NCBI RefSeq assembly: GCF_030272615.1
Contig: NC_081411.1
Coordinates: forward strand, 184,443,572-184,507,571
Source of the DNA: Cryptomeria japonica
Lineage: Eukaryota; Streptophyta; Pinopsida; Cupressales; Cupressaceae
Length of the DNA stretch: 64,000 bases
Direction of reading: 5' to 3'
Shown here: in pieces, positions 37,277 to 47,026 of the stretch
How the letters are laid out: the number at the start of each line of letters is the position of its first letter
Numbering within the stretch: the stretch's first letter is position 1
Position numbers and translations under genes: made by a program
Notes under the pieces: model-generated
Told to the model about the DNA's origin: nothing
The model's input: the letters and a program-made list of their open reading frames with translations, nothing else
The model's database searches: none

Positions 37277-40200
37277 ATGGCTTCTGCATCACACCCTAGC
37301 TCTAGTGCACCCATTGATTCTGTAGACTTCATTCAATGGAAGACAAAATATAATGCCCTATCTCAAATACCTGCTGGTGTCATAGTCAAGGAAGGCATTT
37401 CCGATTACATTGACTCTAAGATTGAAGATCTAGGATCTGTGGTGAACCATTCTTAGTTGAGTTTGTTCTATGGAAAGGACAAGAAGATTAAACTAGAATT
37501 TAGCATCCTAGAAAAGAAGAAACTTCACAATACAGTCTACTTCTTTGAAGAGTTTTCAGATGATCACATCCACATCATGCTGAGCAGAGTGCATGGTCAT
37601 AAAATGTACTTAGAGTGGATGCATGACATCACACCAAAAGCGATTCATGTTGTCACTGGTTTCTGCAACGTCGGTGAAGTGTCAGCTCTAAGGAAGATCA
37701 GCAAGACGAAAATGACCAAGCTCACCAGTTCTGTGAGTGCTCACGGGGAATGACTGTCAATTCCATCAAGGATGATCTAGTAAAATATGCATGTATGGTG
37801 ATAGGATACTAGATGTTCCATGCCAGTAGAATCAACTTTGTCTCTAATGTAGCGATAAATGCGGCCTATAGGATGATCAAGGAAGATGCATCGTTTGATT
37901 TGTGCACCTATATGCAAAGACAACTTCCATTGAACCTCAAGTCGATTAAACAGGACAATGTCTTGAGATTTAAGTTTGGACAACTATTGGTTGGGTTGTT
38001 CTTCTACTTCCAAGGTTACTTCATAGGAGTCAGAGATATTCAATGGTCTGCCGACCAACTGGTTATAAAGTAAATCAAGGAAAGCCTTCAAGTGGTTGGA
38101 ACTGGTTATCCAGAAGTTCTAAACAAATACTTTGATGAGTTCAAATGCAAAATGAATCAAAGAGTAAGAATATATGGTGATATTGTCAAGAAGTATGAGG
38201 AGGACATCTGCTTCACCATCAAAGTTGATGAGTGCATAATGGAGGCCGTTGAGCTTAGACATGAAGAAGTGGAACCGATGGGATATGAGGTAATGCATGA
38301 CATGCTAGATGGGTATGCCTCTACCCTACTCACCTCACCCCTTGATCCAAAGGCAAAGAGAATCAACACCTATTTGGAAAGGGTGACACCAGTTGAAGAA
38401 CCCTCAGTAAAGAAGGGAAAGGCAGTGCCTTCAACATTGACACTGGTTATTGCAACCATTCCCAAAGTGACCAAGCAGTCACCAACAAAGAAGAAACCAG
38501 AAGCTACACCCGCTAAAGTCTTTGAGAGGAAGCGGAAGACAAAAAGTAACACACCAGACTCAGAGGACACTGTGTCTGAAGAACAACCTAAGAAGACTAA
38601 GCAAACGAGGAAAAAGACAAAGAATAAACCGGCAACATTTGCACCAGTAAATATTGATATCTCCTCCTACATACCTTTGACACATTATCAAAAAAATATT
38701 AAGAATATTCAGAGAAAAGTGTTTGGTGATTTGAAAGAGCGCTTTGATGATTTTAATGATGATGAAAAGAAAGAAGTTGAACAGGAAGTCATTAATTATT
38801 TATGTATTAATGACCGATGGCCTTCAGAAATTAAGTCTCAGACACCTGATTCTTTATATAATTTTTAGATAACAAATGATGCATTGTCATAGAGAAGGAA
38901 CGGGAAATAAGAGAGGAAGTATTTGTATAATACTTTCCTGATGTGCCTAAAACAGAACTTTATGAAGTGATGGAAAGTTATAAGGGCCTCTTCTTCATGA
39001 GAAGGAGACTCCTATTGCTTGAAGGAAAAGTCCCAAAAGTGGTCAAAGATACCCACTCCCTTGATCAATATGCTTTAAGGTTGCATCAAATGGCTGAAGC
39101 CAACGAAGAGGCTGAGCAAGAACCAGAAATCAATCAACTGGATGAAGTTTACGACAGTGAAGGAGAACCGGTCACTACTCAATTAGAACCTATTGATGTC
39201 GATGCCTTGAACAGTGAAAATGTTACTCCATATGCACCAACAAAAACAACAGGTTAGGAGAAATAGGAGGAAGAAAAGAGAAAACAGGCAGAAGAGGAAA
39301 AGAAGCAAAAGGAAGAAGAGAAGAGAAAAGAGGAAGAGAAGAGAAAAGAGGAAGAAAAGAGAAAAGAAGAGGAGAATAAGAAACAATAAGAAGAGGATAA
39401 GAGAAAGGAAGAGGAGAAGAGGAAGCGGGAAGAGGATAAGAGAAAGGAAGAGGAGAAGAGGAAGCAGGAAGAGGATAAGAGAAAAGAAGAGGAGAAGAAG
39501 AAGAAGGATGAGGATGAAGTGAAGTGGAAAGAAGAAGAAGAAGAGAAATGAAAAACAGAGGAAGAGGAGAAAAAGAAGGCAGAAGAAGACATGCTAAGTG
39601 CAAAAGAGAAGGAGCAAGTGACACAGAGCACTCAAGTGGAGACTCCAAAGGCAATCGGTAGTCAAGCTAGACCGGCTGACATTACTAGTCCCATTGACCT
39701 CCAATCTACAAATGAATTGGAGCTGTTGCAAAGCATTAAGCTTGCTCAAGAGCGATTGGATGCTCTAAGGAGGAAAAATGAGGAACATGTGATTTAAACA
39801 ACAATGGAAATACTCACCAATTTGATACCCGATACCAACCTCCCCAGTACTGATTCCTCCCTTGCACAATTGAAGCTCCTATGCATAGTTGTAGATGACC
39901 AGGTGAAAAGCCTAGAAGTTGCTGAAGCCAGTGCCCAAAGGAAGCATCAAAAGGCTCTAGACACTGTCTTGGTGAAAAAGTTAACTGAGCTCTAGTCCGA
40001 TCTACAGAAGGCACATAAGGACATCAGAGATGCAATGGATGAGGGAAAATTACTGCTCAGTAAGATATGTCAACCCCATCTATTCTGTGATGATGTGCTT
40101 GCTCAAAAAGACAAACTGCAAGCTGATATGCAGTCATTCATAAGCACCTTCAAGACTCCCTATGATTCCTTCACCACATATGGACAAACCGCTCACTGAT

Positions 40201-40499
40201 TTCAAATCTAGACTGCAAGGATAGAGGCAGAGATAAGCAACTGGACATGAAATTTGCAGGAACTTCTACTGGTCCTACTACTAAGACTACAAATTCTCCA
40301 GAAATGCTATCTCAATCTGGATGCCCTAACGGTCACTCAAGAGATGAGTACCTTGGATGCCATGGAAGAATAGGTCTATCAGATGCAAACAGAAAATGAG
40401 GTTGCTACCTCTTTGCTTGAGTCATGGTCCTTATCCATGAAGACATTTATGCAGGACTTTAAATCAGTTTTTGACAAGTTTCACTCTTTATTGTCATAA
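37277..40499 (+). pseudogene. Large second reading frame of element C (sister of 27259-30507)
   Basis: ATG at 37277 (MASASHPSSSAPIDSVDF), end TAA at 40497-40499. It is collinear with the frame of element B through all regions: N-terminal globular part (LEKKKLHNTVYFFEEF, LKFGQLLVGLFFYFQ-like), Lys-rich linker, helical block (DFNDDEKKEVEQEVINYL), charged Glu/Lys/Arg helix, coiled-coil tail. Frame changes occur near 37755 and 38870. Stops at 37456, 37810, 38071, 39797, 39993, 40199 and 40209 each fall where B has a Gln, Trp or Arg codon. No enzyme motif. Function unknown; conservation in two diverged copies suggests it was once used by the element. Confidence 0.72.
39255..39590 (+). repeat. Purine-only coding tandem repeat (charged helix) in element C
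   Basis: Units of GAAGAGGAGAAGAGGAAG(CG/CA)-type sequence give Glu-rich and Lys/Arg-rich blocks of about four residues, at the same place as the DEEEKKKK repeat of element B. The unit and residues differ (Arg used with Lys), so the array changed in length and sequence while the charge pattern was kept. Confidence 0.8.
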
Positions 40500-40764
40500 A
40501 CTCTTATTATTTTAATGCTAATGGAACAGGGGTTATTCAACTGTACTTTATCATTGTTGGCAAAGGGAAAGTAGTATTCTGGTATTTAAAATTTTGATGC
40601 ATGCTATGTATACTTTCATGTTTATCTCTGTAAGGAGTAGTATACATTATATTTTCTGCAAAGGGATAGTGTATATGCTTAGGGGGAGTATTTTTTGTTA
40701 GGGCATAATTTTGTTGTAAAACACTTAGCTGTCAAATTTTTTCCCAAGTGTTGCCATCAATGCC

Positions 40765-40776
40765 AAAGGGGGAGAT
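40765..40776 (+). promoter_or_regulatory. Polypurine tract of element C
   Basis: AAAGGGGGAGAT directly before the 3' LTR. Further purine runs lie at about 40562 (AAAGGGAAAG) and 40680 (TTAGGGGGAG), and a TTAGGGGGAGC run lies between gag and the second frame (about 36849). Confidence 0.88.
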
Positions 40777-41989
40777 TGTTGGAATTTTTGATGACTTTGT
40801 TGTGATTTTCATTGATGGACACACACTTGCTATGAGATCACTTTTTGAATGTATGAATTATGCTCAACAGGTATTTATTCCAAACCGGTATTATGTTGTA
40901 GTCTTTAGAGTATAGGTGTTATGCAAAAAGTGTTTACCGATCTCAAAGTGGTATGAAGACCCAAGTGGCATGAAGAGCTCAAGTGGTTTGAGGATCTCAA
41001 GTAGAGTGGAACAATGGAGCTAGAAGAGGCAGTTATCATTTTCCCAGTCTTCATTTTTGTCAACCGGTACTCTGTTTGAACGAGTATTACTCTAAGTTAC
41101 CAACCGATAACTGGTAAAGTTGTACAAACTGATAATACTCTATGATGAGTTACCAACCGGTATACTTTTGTGATGAGTTACCATCCACCGATACTTTGAT
41201 GGTAATTTTGTGTCATGTTACCAAATGTGTCTAGATACAATGAACCTAGGAACTTGCAATGTAATCCTATTGGACCAACATGAAATCGGATTCCTTTTAA
41301 GACATCATGTATTTTTTGGGTTTTTGGTGGTTGACGAAGTTCTTGTATGTGCGATCTTAACTGAGAAGATCAAGTCTGTGTGCTATAACAGAGTGTGGAT
41401 TTACTGAAGACTGAAGTAATGCTGAAATGCATTAGCAATGAGCTACAATGGATCTAATCAAGCAGATTGTGCCATTTCCTAGATCATTCACTTGTTGATT
41501 ACTCACATCTTTGACAAGTTAGAAACCCTTAATCGAGTAGGCCCAGAAAAACCTTTGTAAATCCTCTAACAAGGCGATTCACTTCTGTGGATCTGAAATC
41601 CTCTCACAAGGTAGTCTTTAAACGGACTTATCTCATAACAGAGATTGAGATTCCTAACACGATCTGTTCTCGTAAAGAACATTGTATGACCTTAACCAGT
41701 ATGACCTTAACTGGTTTGGTTACTATTCTACAGATAGTTACTTGTGAGTTTTATCTCACCGTGGTTTTTCCCATTTGGGTTTCCAAGTCAAAATCTTTTG
41801 TGTTACGGTGATTGTGCTTCTATGGGTGAATGCCTTATTTTCTATTTGATTTGTATGTGTGTTAACCGGTTTGTTTGTGAAACTGTTTTACCGGTTTACT
41901 GCTAGACTGTTAAAGTGTTTAAGTACAGTATTTATTGATATACTAATTCAACCCCCCCCCCCCCCCCCCCCCACTCTTAGTATTCATCA
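40777..41989 (+). repeat. 3' LTR of element C (1.21 kb)
   Basis: TGTTGGAATTTTTGATGA...TTCATCA. It contains repeated AACCGGT palindromes (about 40883, 41061, 41153, 41861, 41889). Near the end is a run of 21 C's (41952-41972), against 6 in the 5' LTR. Confidence 0.88.
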
Positions 41990-41994
41990 CTTAG
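41990..41994. repeat. Right target-site duplication of element C (CTTAG)
   Basis: Matches 34363-34367. Confidence 0.88.
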
Positions 41995-42011
41995 TTGCAC
42001 TTAAGGGGGGG

Positions 42012-42528
42012 TGTTGGTGTAAATAATTAGTCATCTTGGATATTACACTATACTTAAGTTTACTTAGGAAATTCATTTCATAGTAGTTTGGGTATGAGAC
42101 ACTTGGGTGTTTGTGCCACATTGGGATAATGTGTGTAGGAGAATTTCCACCTTTTATGGTGTTGATCTTGTTACTACTCTATCATATCCACTTATTGTGG
42201 AGTGATAACTCCACCTTCGGTGGGTGATCCACCTCATGTGGAATATTTTATTGTTTCTCCTACCTACCCACACCTATTTCCTACCTTTCCTTGTTTCTTA
42301 TTGAGCCACATGTCATGTTTGTGTGCTCACATATCCATATTGCCTTGCTTATATAAGCAGGCTCATCTATATTGTATGTAACAACCATTTTTATCTATTG
42401 ATGAGAATACAGTTTATTATTTTCTTATATTTTGTCTCTTTATTTTGTACATTTCAATGAGATCTTCATCTTGGCAAAATCTCATAGATACTTTGGTTCC
42501 CTATGAATGATTCTAGAAGGTGTTAACA
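42012..42528 (+). repeat. 3' LTR of element D (517 bp)
   Basis: A polypurine tract AAGGGGGGG (42003-42011) directly precedes TGTTGGTGTAAATAATTAG. A promoter-like CTTATATAAGCAGG is at 42348-42361, with a T-rich leader after it. The end is taken at TGTTAACA (42528), giving TGTT...AACA ends. Its 5' partner was not found; it was probably removed with the left part of D's gag. The following TTGGTGCATTGCG could be read as a primer site, but the polypurine tract in front argues for a 3' LTR. Confidence 0.72.
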
Positions 42529-42530
42529 TT

Positions 42531-42788
42531 GGTGCATTGCGTGGAGGTGTATATTCATCATTTAATTGATTATTCAATGATGTCTCTTCTTCAATTGCAT
42601 TAGGTTAATATGGTAAATCAATTGTCTCTTCTTCAATTGCATTAGGTGCATTATGCTTGTTTGGTAAATTGAATTGAGATTTTGAGGATGACATACCTTC
42701 TTGTCCCATTGTTCTTATGTCATGCAATTTCTTGTCTTTCCTTTTTAGCCTCTCGTTGTTCCATCATTCTTCGCTTTCTCTTTCCCAT
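42531..42788 (-). pseudogene. Minus-strand N-terminal coding fragment, unrecognised
   Basis: An ATG at 42788 (minus) starts MGKRKRRMMEQREAKKER. After a one-base shift the frame continues as HDIRTMGQEGMSSSKSQFNL and an acidic part up to the LTR of element D, with one TAA. A 25-base coding duplication (about 42590 and 42626) encodes AIEEET twice. A very basic start followed by low-complexity sequence is seen at the front of some plant transposon replicase or helicase genes, but nothing here proves that. It looks cut by the insertion of element D. Confidence 0.35.
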
Positions 42789-42977
42789 GGTTGATATCGG
42801 TTTTCCTAAATAGAATCATATTATATATATGTAAACAAAAGTAATTTTTTGAATCAAAACTATTAAACAATCACAATAATATTGATAAAACTAATAAGAA
42901 CAACAATTCAGTCATTTGAAATCATGCAAAAACATAAAATTCACTAACTTCTATGTATAAAACAGTGAGAAAAGTGC
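42789..42977. other. AT-rich spacer
   Basis: Nothing is recognised; it lies upstream of the minus-strand fragment and includes a short TATATATATG run near 42825. Confidence 0.4.
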
Positions 42978-43061
42978 AGACATAGTTGTAGTGGGGCCTT
43001 CAACGACCTCAAAAACTTCTTTTGAGGTTGTTGAGGCTCTTGGGTAACTAAAACTATGTCT
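42978..43061. repeat. 84-bp imperfect inverted repeat (hairpin)
   Basis: Left arm begins AGACATAGTT and contains CAACGACCTCAAAA; right arm contains TTTTGAGGTTGTTG and ends AACTATGTCT. The inner 14-base arms differ at one base and the outer 10-base arms match; the middle of the arms is looser. It could be a small foldback element or a hairpin-forming transcript. No target duplication was found. Confidence 0.6.
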
Positions 43062-43311
43062 AAGTACTGCGTGCGTGGTATATTACTAACCTTGTATGCG
43101 GTTTATTATTGACTATGTACGAGCTATTAGTCCCTAAATGTTTGCAAGCCCAACAATATTTTTTGGTATCCTATATGCGTGTAGAACTCATAAATACTGC
43201 ATGCGTGCTCCTAGGCCTTAAATTTTTTATGGAAGGGCAGTGAACTAATAGGGTTAGTACCCTGTACGCGCTATTTGTAGTAAATAAAATGTGAAGGAAA
43301 AGGGAGGGAGG

Positions 43312-43789
<478 letters not shown>

Positions 43790-44286
43790 GTAAGAGAGGT
43801 AAAGGGGGTAGGGAGAGAGAAAGAGTGGGGAGGGAGAGAAGAAAAGAGAGGGGATGGGGTATGGAGGAAGGGAGAAGGAGAGAGAGGGGGAGAGAGGTAG
43901 AGGGCAGGAGAGAGAGAGGGAGGGGGGGGAGGGAGAGAGAGGGGAGAGAGGGAGGCAATACACATACATACACATATATACCTAATATATTATATATTAT
44001 ATAAAATATATTATAATTATTATATACATATATATATATATATGTATATATATATATTATATATTATATTTATATACATATATTATATATACAATACCAT
44101 ATTATACATATTCTGAGGGAGGGAGAGAGAGAGAGAGGGGGGAGGGAGGGAGAGAGAGAGAGGGGAGAGAGAGAGAGACAATACACACATATACACATAT
44201 ATACTTAATATATTATTTATTATTATATGTATATATTATATGTATATACACATATTATATATACAATATCATATTATACATATTCT
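43790..44286. repeat. GA-rich and TA-rich low-complexity block with an internal duplication
   Basis: Purine-only GAGAGGGAGG sequence alternates with TATATACATATAT sequence. A segment starting in the GA run and ending CATATTATACATATTCT occurs twice, about 43935-44114 and 44149-44286, with the same order of blocks. Confidence 0.8.
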
Positions 44287-45283
44287 ACACCCAAATTTTA
44301 AACAAAAAGTAGCACGTACACGTTGTTTTAGCTTTATTACCGTATACAAATTTCTTATAGCATAGGTACCCCGTACACACTTTTGACTGTTTAGGCTTGG
44401 AAATAGGCCTAGATGACAAATCTATGGGTTGGAAGTTTGATTTCCCTCTATTTCCCTCTATTTCCCTCCATTTTGACATGTTTTATTTTATCAACTTGGT
44501 TTCTCAACTTTGTCATGATTAGGTTTATACTTCATCAAGTGGGTATTTCTAAAATTACCAACATATTTTCACCCATCTTCTGAGCTTTCTAACCATATAA
44601 TTTTTTTAAAAATTTGAACATCAATAACATATTTATTGAATCTCTTTTACCAATGTCTTCATAGTTCTCACAGATGTACGTGTATCATTTTTTTAATAAC
44701 TTTTGATATACTTATCCAAATTTAAAAAACTTAATATATTATTGTAGTGCACTTGATTCTTTACAATTTAAAAAAAATGTATTTTTCAATTTTTTTAGTG
44801 CAAGTTATGCTTTGCGCACGAACAGGTACCTAATTTTCAAGATGTGCTCGATTGGAAAAATCATAAAAAAAATCTTCAACCAAAAATTACAAAAAAATAC
44901 ACAACTTCTAGTGCTCACCCTTAACTATCTTTTTGCTAAAGGATTTGTCAAAATACTAAATCTAACTATGACTTTTTTGACATGCACGTCAAATACTATG
45001 TTATGTTTTATAAAAAAAATTGGGGTCTATTTTTCGTGCGTGAAGGATTTGACCCCCTTAAGCTTATCCAATTTTAAAATTTTTTAGCAATCTGGAAACT
45101 GAATTGAGAGTACTATAATATTTGTTCTTTGATTACCTTCATATCTTGAGTGGATGACTTTCAAATTTTGCCTCCAAGTTTAGGTTCACTTGATTTAAAA
45201 AAAAAGTGTCCATTTATAACCCCTTTTTGACCACGATCTTTCTGCACTTACCCAAAACCATAATCTAATGTGGACTTTCATCG
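44287..45283. other. AT-rich stretch without a gene
   Basis: The only local feature is a tandem TTTCCCTCTA repeated about three times at 44439-44470. Short frames, such as the one at 44812-45087, have no family features. Confidence 0.45.
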
Positions 45284-45655
45284 CATGTCATCCTTGTAAA
45301 TGCCCTGGTAGAAATGTACACAAAATGTCGAAACCAACAAAAGGTGGTAGAATTGTTTGACAAAATGCATAAAAAAGAAGCAGTCTCATGGAATGTAATG
45401 ATTTCATGATGTGCACAAAATTGATTCTTTGGAAATGCCTTAGAATCTTGCAAACAATTGACAAGTGTGAAGACATCTTCAATTTTAGGACCAAATTCTC
45501 TAGAAATGTCTTCTGCCATTTCCAATTTCCATTTCCTCTGTGTCATCTTGCAAGGTCAAAGACAATTCGCCTCTCTACACAATTACTTCTTTATAAATGT
45601 ATCAAAAATAAGTCCTTGCCTCCTCCACACCAATAATGATGTGGAAGATCTATCT
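45284..45655 (+). pseudogene. PPR-protein gene fragment (PLS type)
   Basis: Plus-strand reading gives VNALVEMYTKC, VVELFDKM and EAVSWNVMIS, the hallmark of a plant pentatricopeptide repeat, followed after two stops (about 45407 and 45419) by a second, worn repeat. These proteins bind organelle RNA. Only about three and a half repeats remain, with no start and no C-terminal domain, so it is a gene fragment rather than a gene. A second, different fragment lies on the other strand at 49961-50640. Confidence 0.72.
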
Positions 45656-46981
45656 AATGTCAATCTCAAAATACCTTGTCGTGTCCTTCATATTAAGATC
45701 TAATTTTTATTTATTATAAATAGATTGAAGCAATGATGGGGTTCACCTAGTTTGCTTAACACTTCACCTAGTTGGTGTTGCTCAATTCCACCAACTCACC
45801 AATCCTAGTTGCTCTCCATACCTCCAAGTCCTTCTCAGTCTTTTCTAAGGCTTGAATCTTTACCTTTCCAAGGTGTTTTGTTCAGGTGTTTTGGCTAGGA
45901 ACCCTACCAATTCACAGTGCTTCCCATGTGCTCAATTAGGGCTTCTTGGCTTCCAGTTGTCAAATTGACCTCCTATCATTGTGAGATGATGCAGAGGTTT
46001 GGAGGGGTCTTATTTCATGTTTTGAATGAATATAGGGTCCATTTTAGGTTTGCAACTGTTAAGTTTCTTACCGATTTCAAAATCTTGCTTAGAAAAGGGC
46101 TGCAAGGAATTAGCCCAATTAGGCCTCCTAAAACCGGTTTTTTTAGGACTTGAGTGAAAATAGTCCAAAAGACCCCCTAGAAATTTTGGTTTTCCTTCAA
46201 TGGTTCATTTTTTTGGGTTTGGATTCTTATTCCACCATACAATATGCTAATCCCAAAATGAGGGTTTTGAAGGGTTTTCTAGGCCTTTAGCCAGCAGTGA
46301 ATGGTCAAGTTGGGGTTTGAGTATCAAATGACCTTGTCAAGGCTTCTCCTTGCATTGGAAACTCTGTCACAACTCCTTGGACCCCTCCAAAAACTTATTA
46401 AGTGATTTGGCATTCACCTCTACACTTGGCACTTCATTTTCACCTTATTTCCTCTAGCCGGGTTGCTCTTGGACTCGCCTAGAACAAGGTGACAATCACA
46501 TTGAAGCTCTTGGACTCACATAGAACAAGGTGCCCCTACATATGTACACTGTAAAAGTTTTTTCCCTTCATTTCCCAACAAGATGTGATGGTAGCACATG
46601 TGGAGTTCATGGGGCAACCATTTTCACATAAAACTGTTATATACAAGCCAAAAATGGTTGTTTGCAAACTAAAGCAATAAAAAACTAATGGACAATATCT
46701 ACAAAGCTTGAAATGGAAACAACAATACTATAACACACTAGTGAAACTCAATCCATTGTTGGATCCATGGTTTCAATCCATTTTCAATTACAAAATGAGT
46801 AAAATCGAGCCAAAATGCTGCCAACTAGTCTGAAAATGAGTAGTTTCAGATTGTTGAGCTTACATAACACATTCTCCAACCTTGGTAACCATAAAAGAGA
46901 GGGTACTTATAGATTTCCCACATTTGGAGTCTTCCTAGGGCATTGGACAATCCATAACTCCATCGCTAACCAATTTAGGAC
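45656..46981. other. No gene seen; short direct repeats
   Basis: The motif GCTCTTGGACTC(N)3TAGAACAAGGTG occurs at about 46468 and 46513. Nearby sequence has the look of worn non-coding repeat. No domain is recognised in any frame. Confidence 0.4.
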
Positions 46982-47026
46982 AAAAGTTGTCATGACAACT
47001 TTTTGCAAAGTTGTCATGACAACTTT
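46982..47026. repeat. Tandem pair of perfect palindromes (core TTGTCATGACAA)
   Basis: AAAAGTTGTCATGACAACTTTT (two arms of 11 bases) at 46982-47003 and AAAGTTGTCATGACAACTTT at 47007-47026, 25 bases apart. Half-site echoes (AACTTTGCAA) follow to about 47040. Confidence 0.85.

Larger units (their letters stand above)
34368..41989 (+). mobile_element. Element C: complete pol-less LTR element (7.6 kb) with gag and a giant second frame
   Basis: LTRs at 34368-35502 and 40777-41989, both TGTTG...TTCATCA, lie between CTTAG duplications. The 5' LTR is followed by the standard initiator-tRNA-Met primer site; the 3' LTR is preceded by a polypurine tract. Inside are only a coiled-coil/zinc-knuckle gag (35553-36833) and a long second frame (37277-40499), both decayed. 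No protease, RT, RNase H or integrase motif is present in any frame. Primer site, several polypurine runs and a coiled-coil gag recall Copia elements of the Sirevirus type; that placement is inference. It is inserted in the 3' part of element D and would have needed a helper element. Confidence 0.88.

Noticed and set aside
39214-39654. Lys/Arg-rich plus frame and Ser/Leu-rich minus frames in element C
   Set aside because: Shadow frames of the same kind of coding repeat in the second frame of element C.
42529-42550. TTGGTGCATTGCG after the LTR of element D read as a primer-binding site
   Set aside because: A polypurine tract directly before the LTR fits a 3' LTR better, and the site is not a standard tRNA complement.
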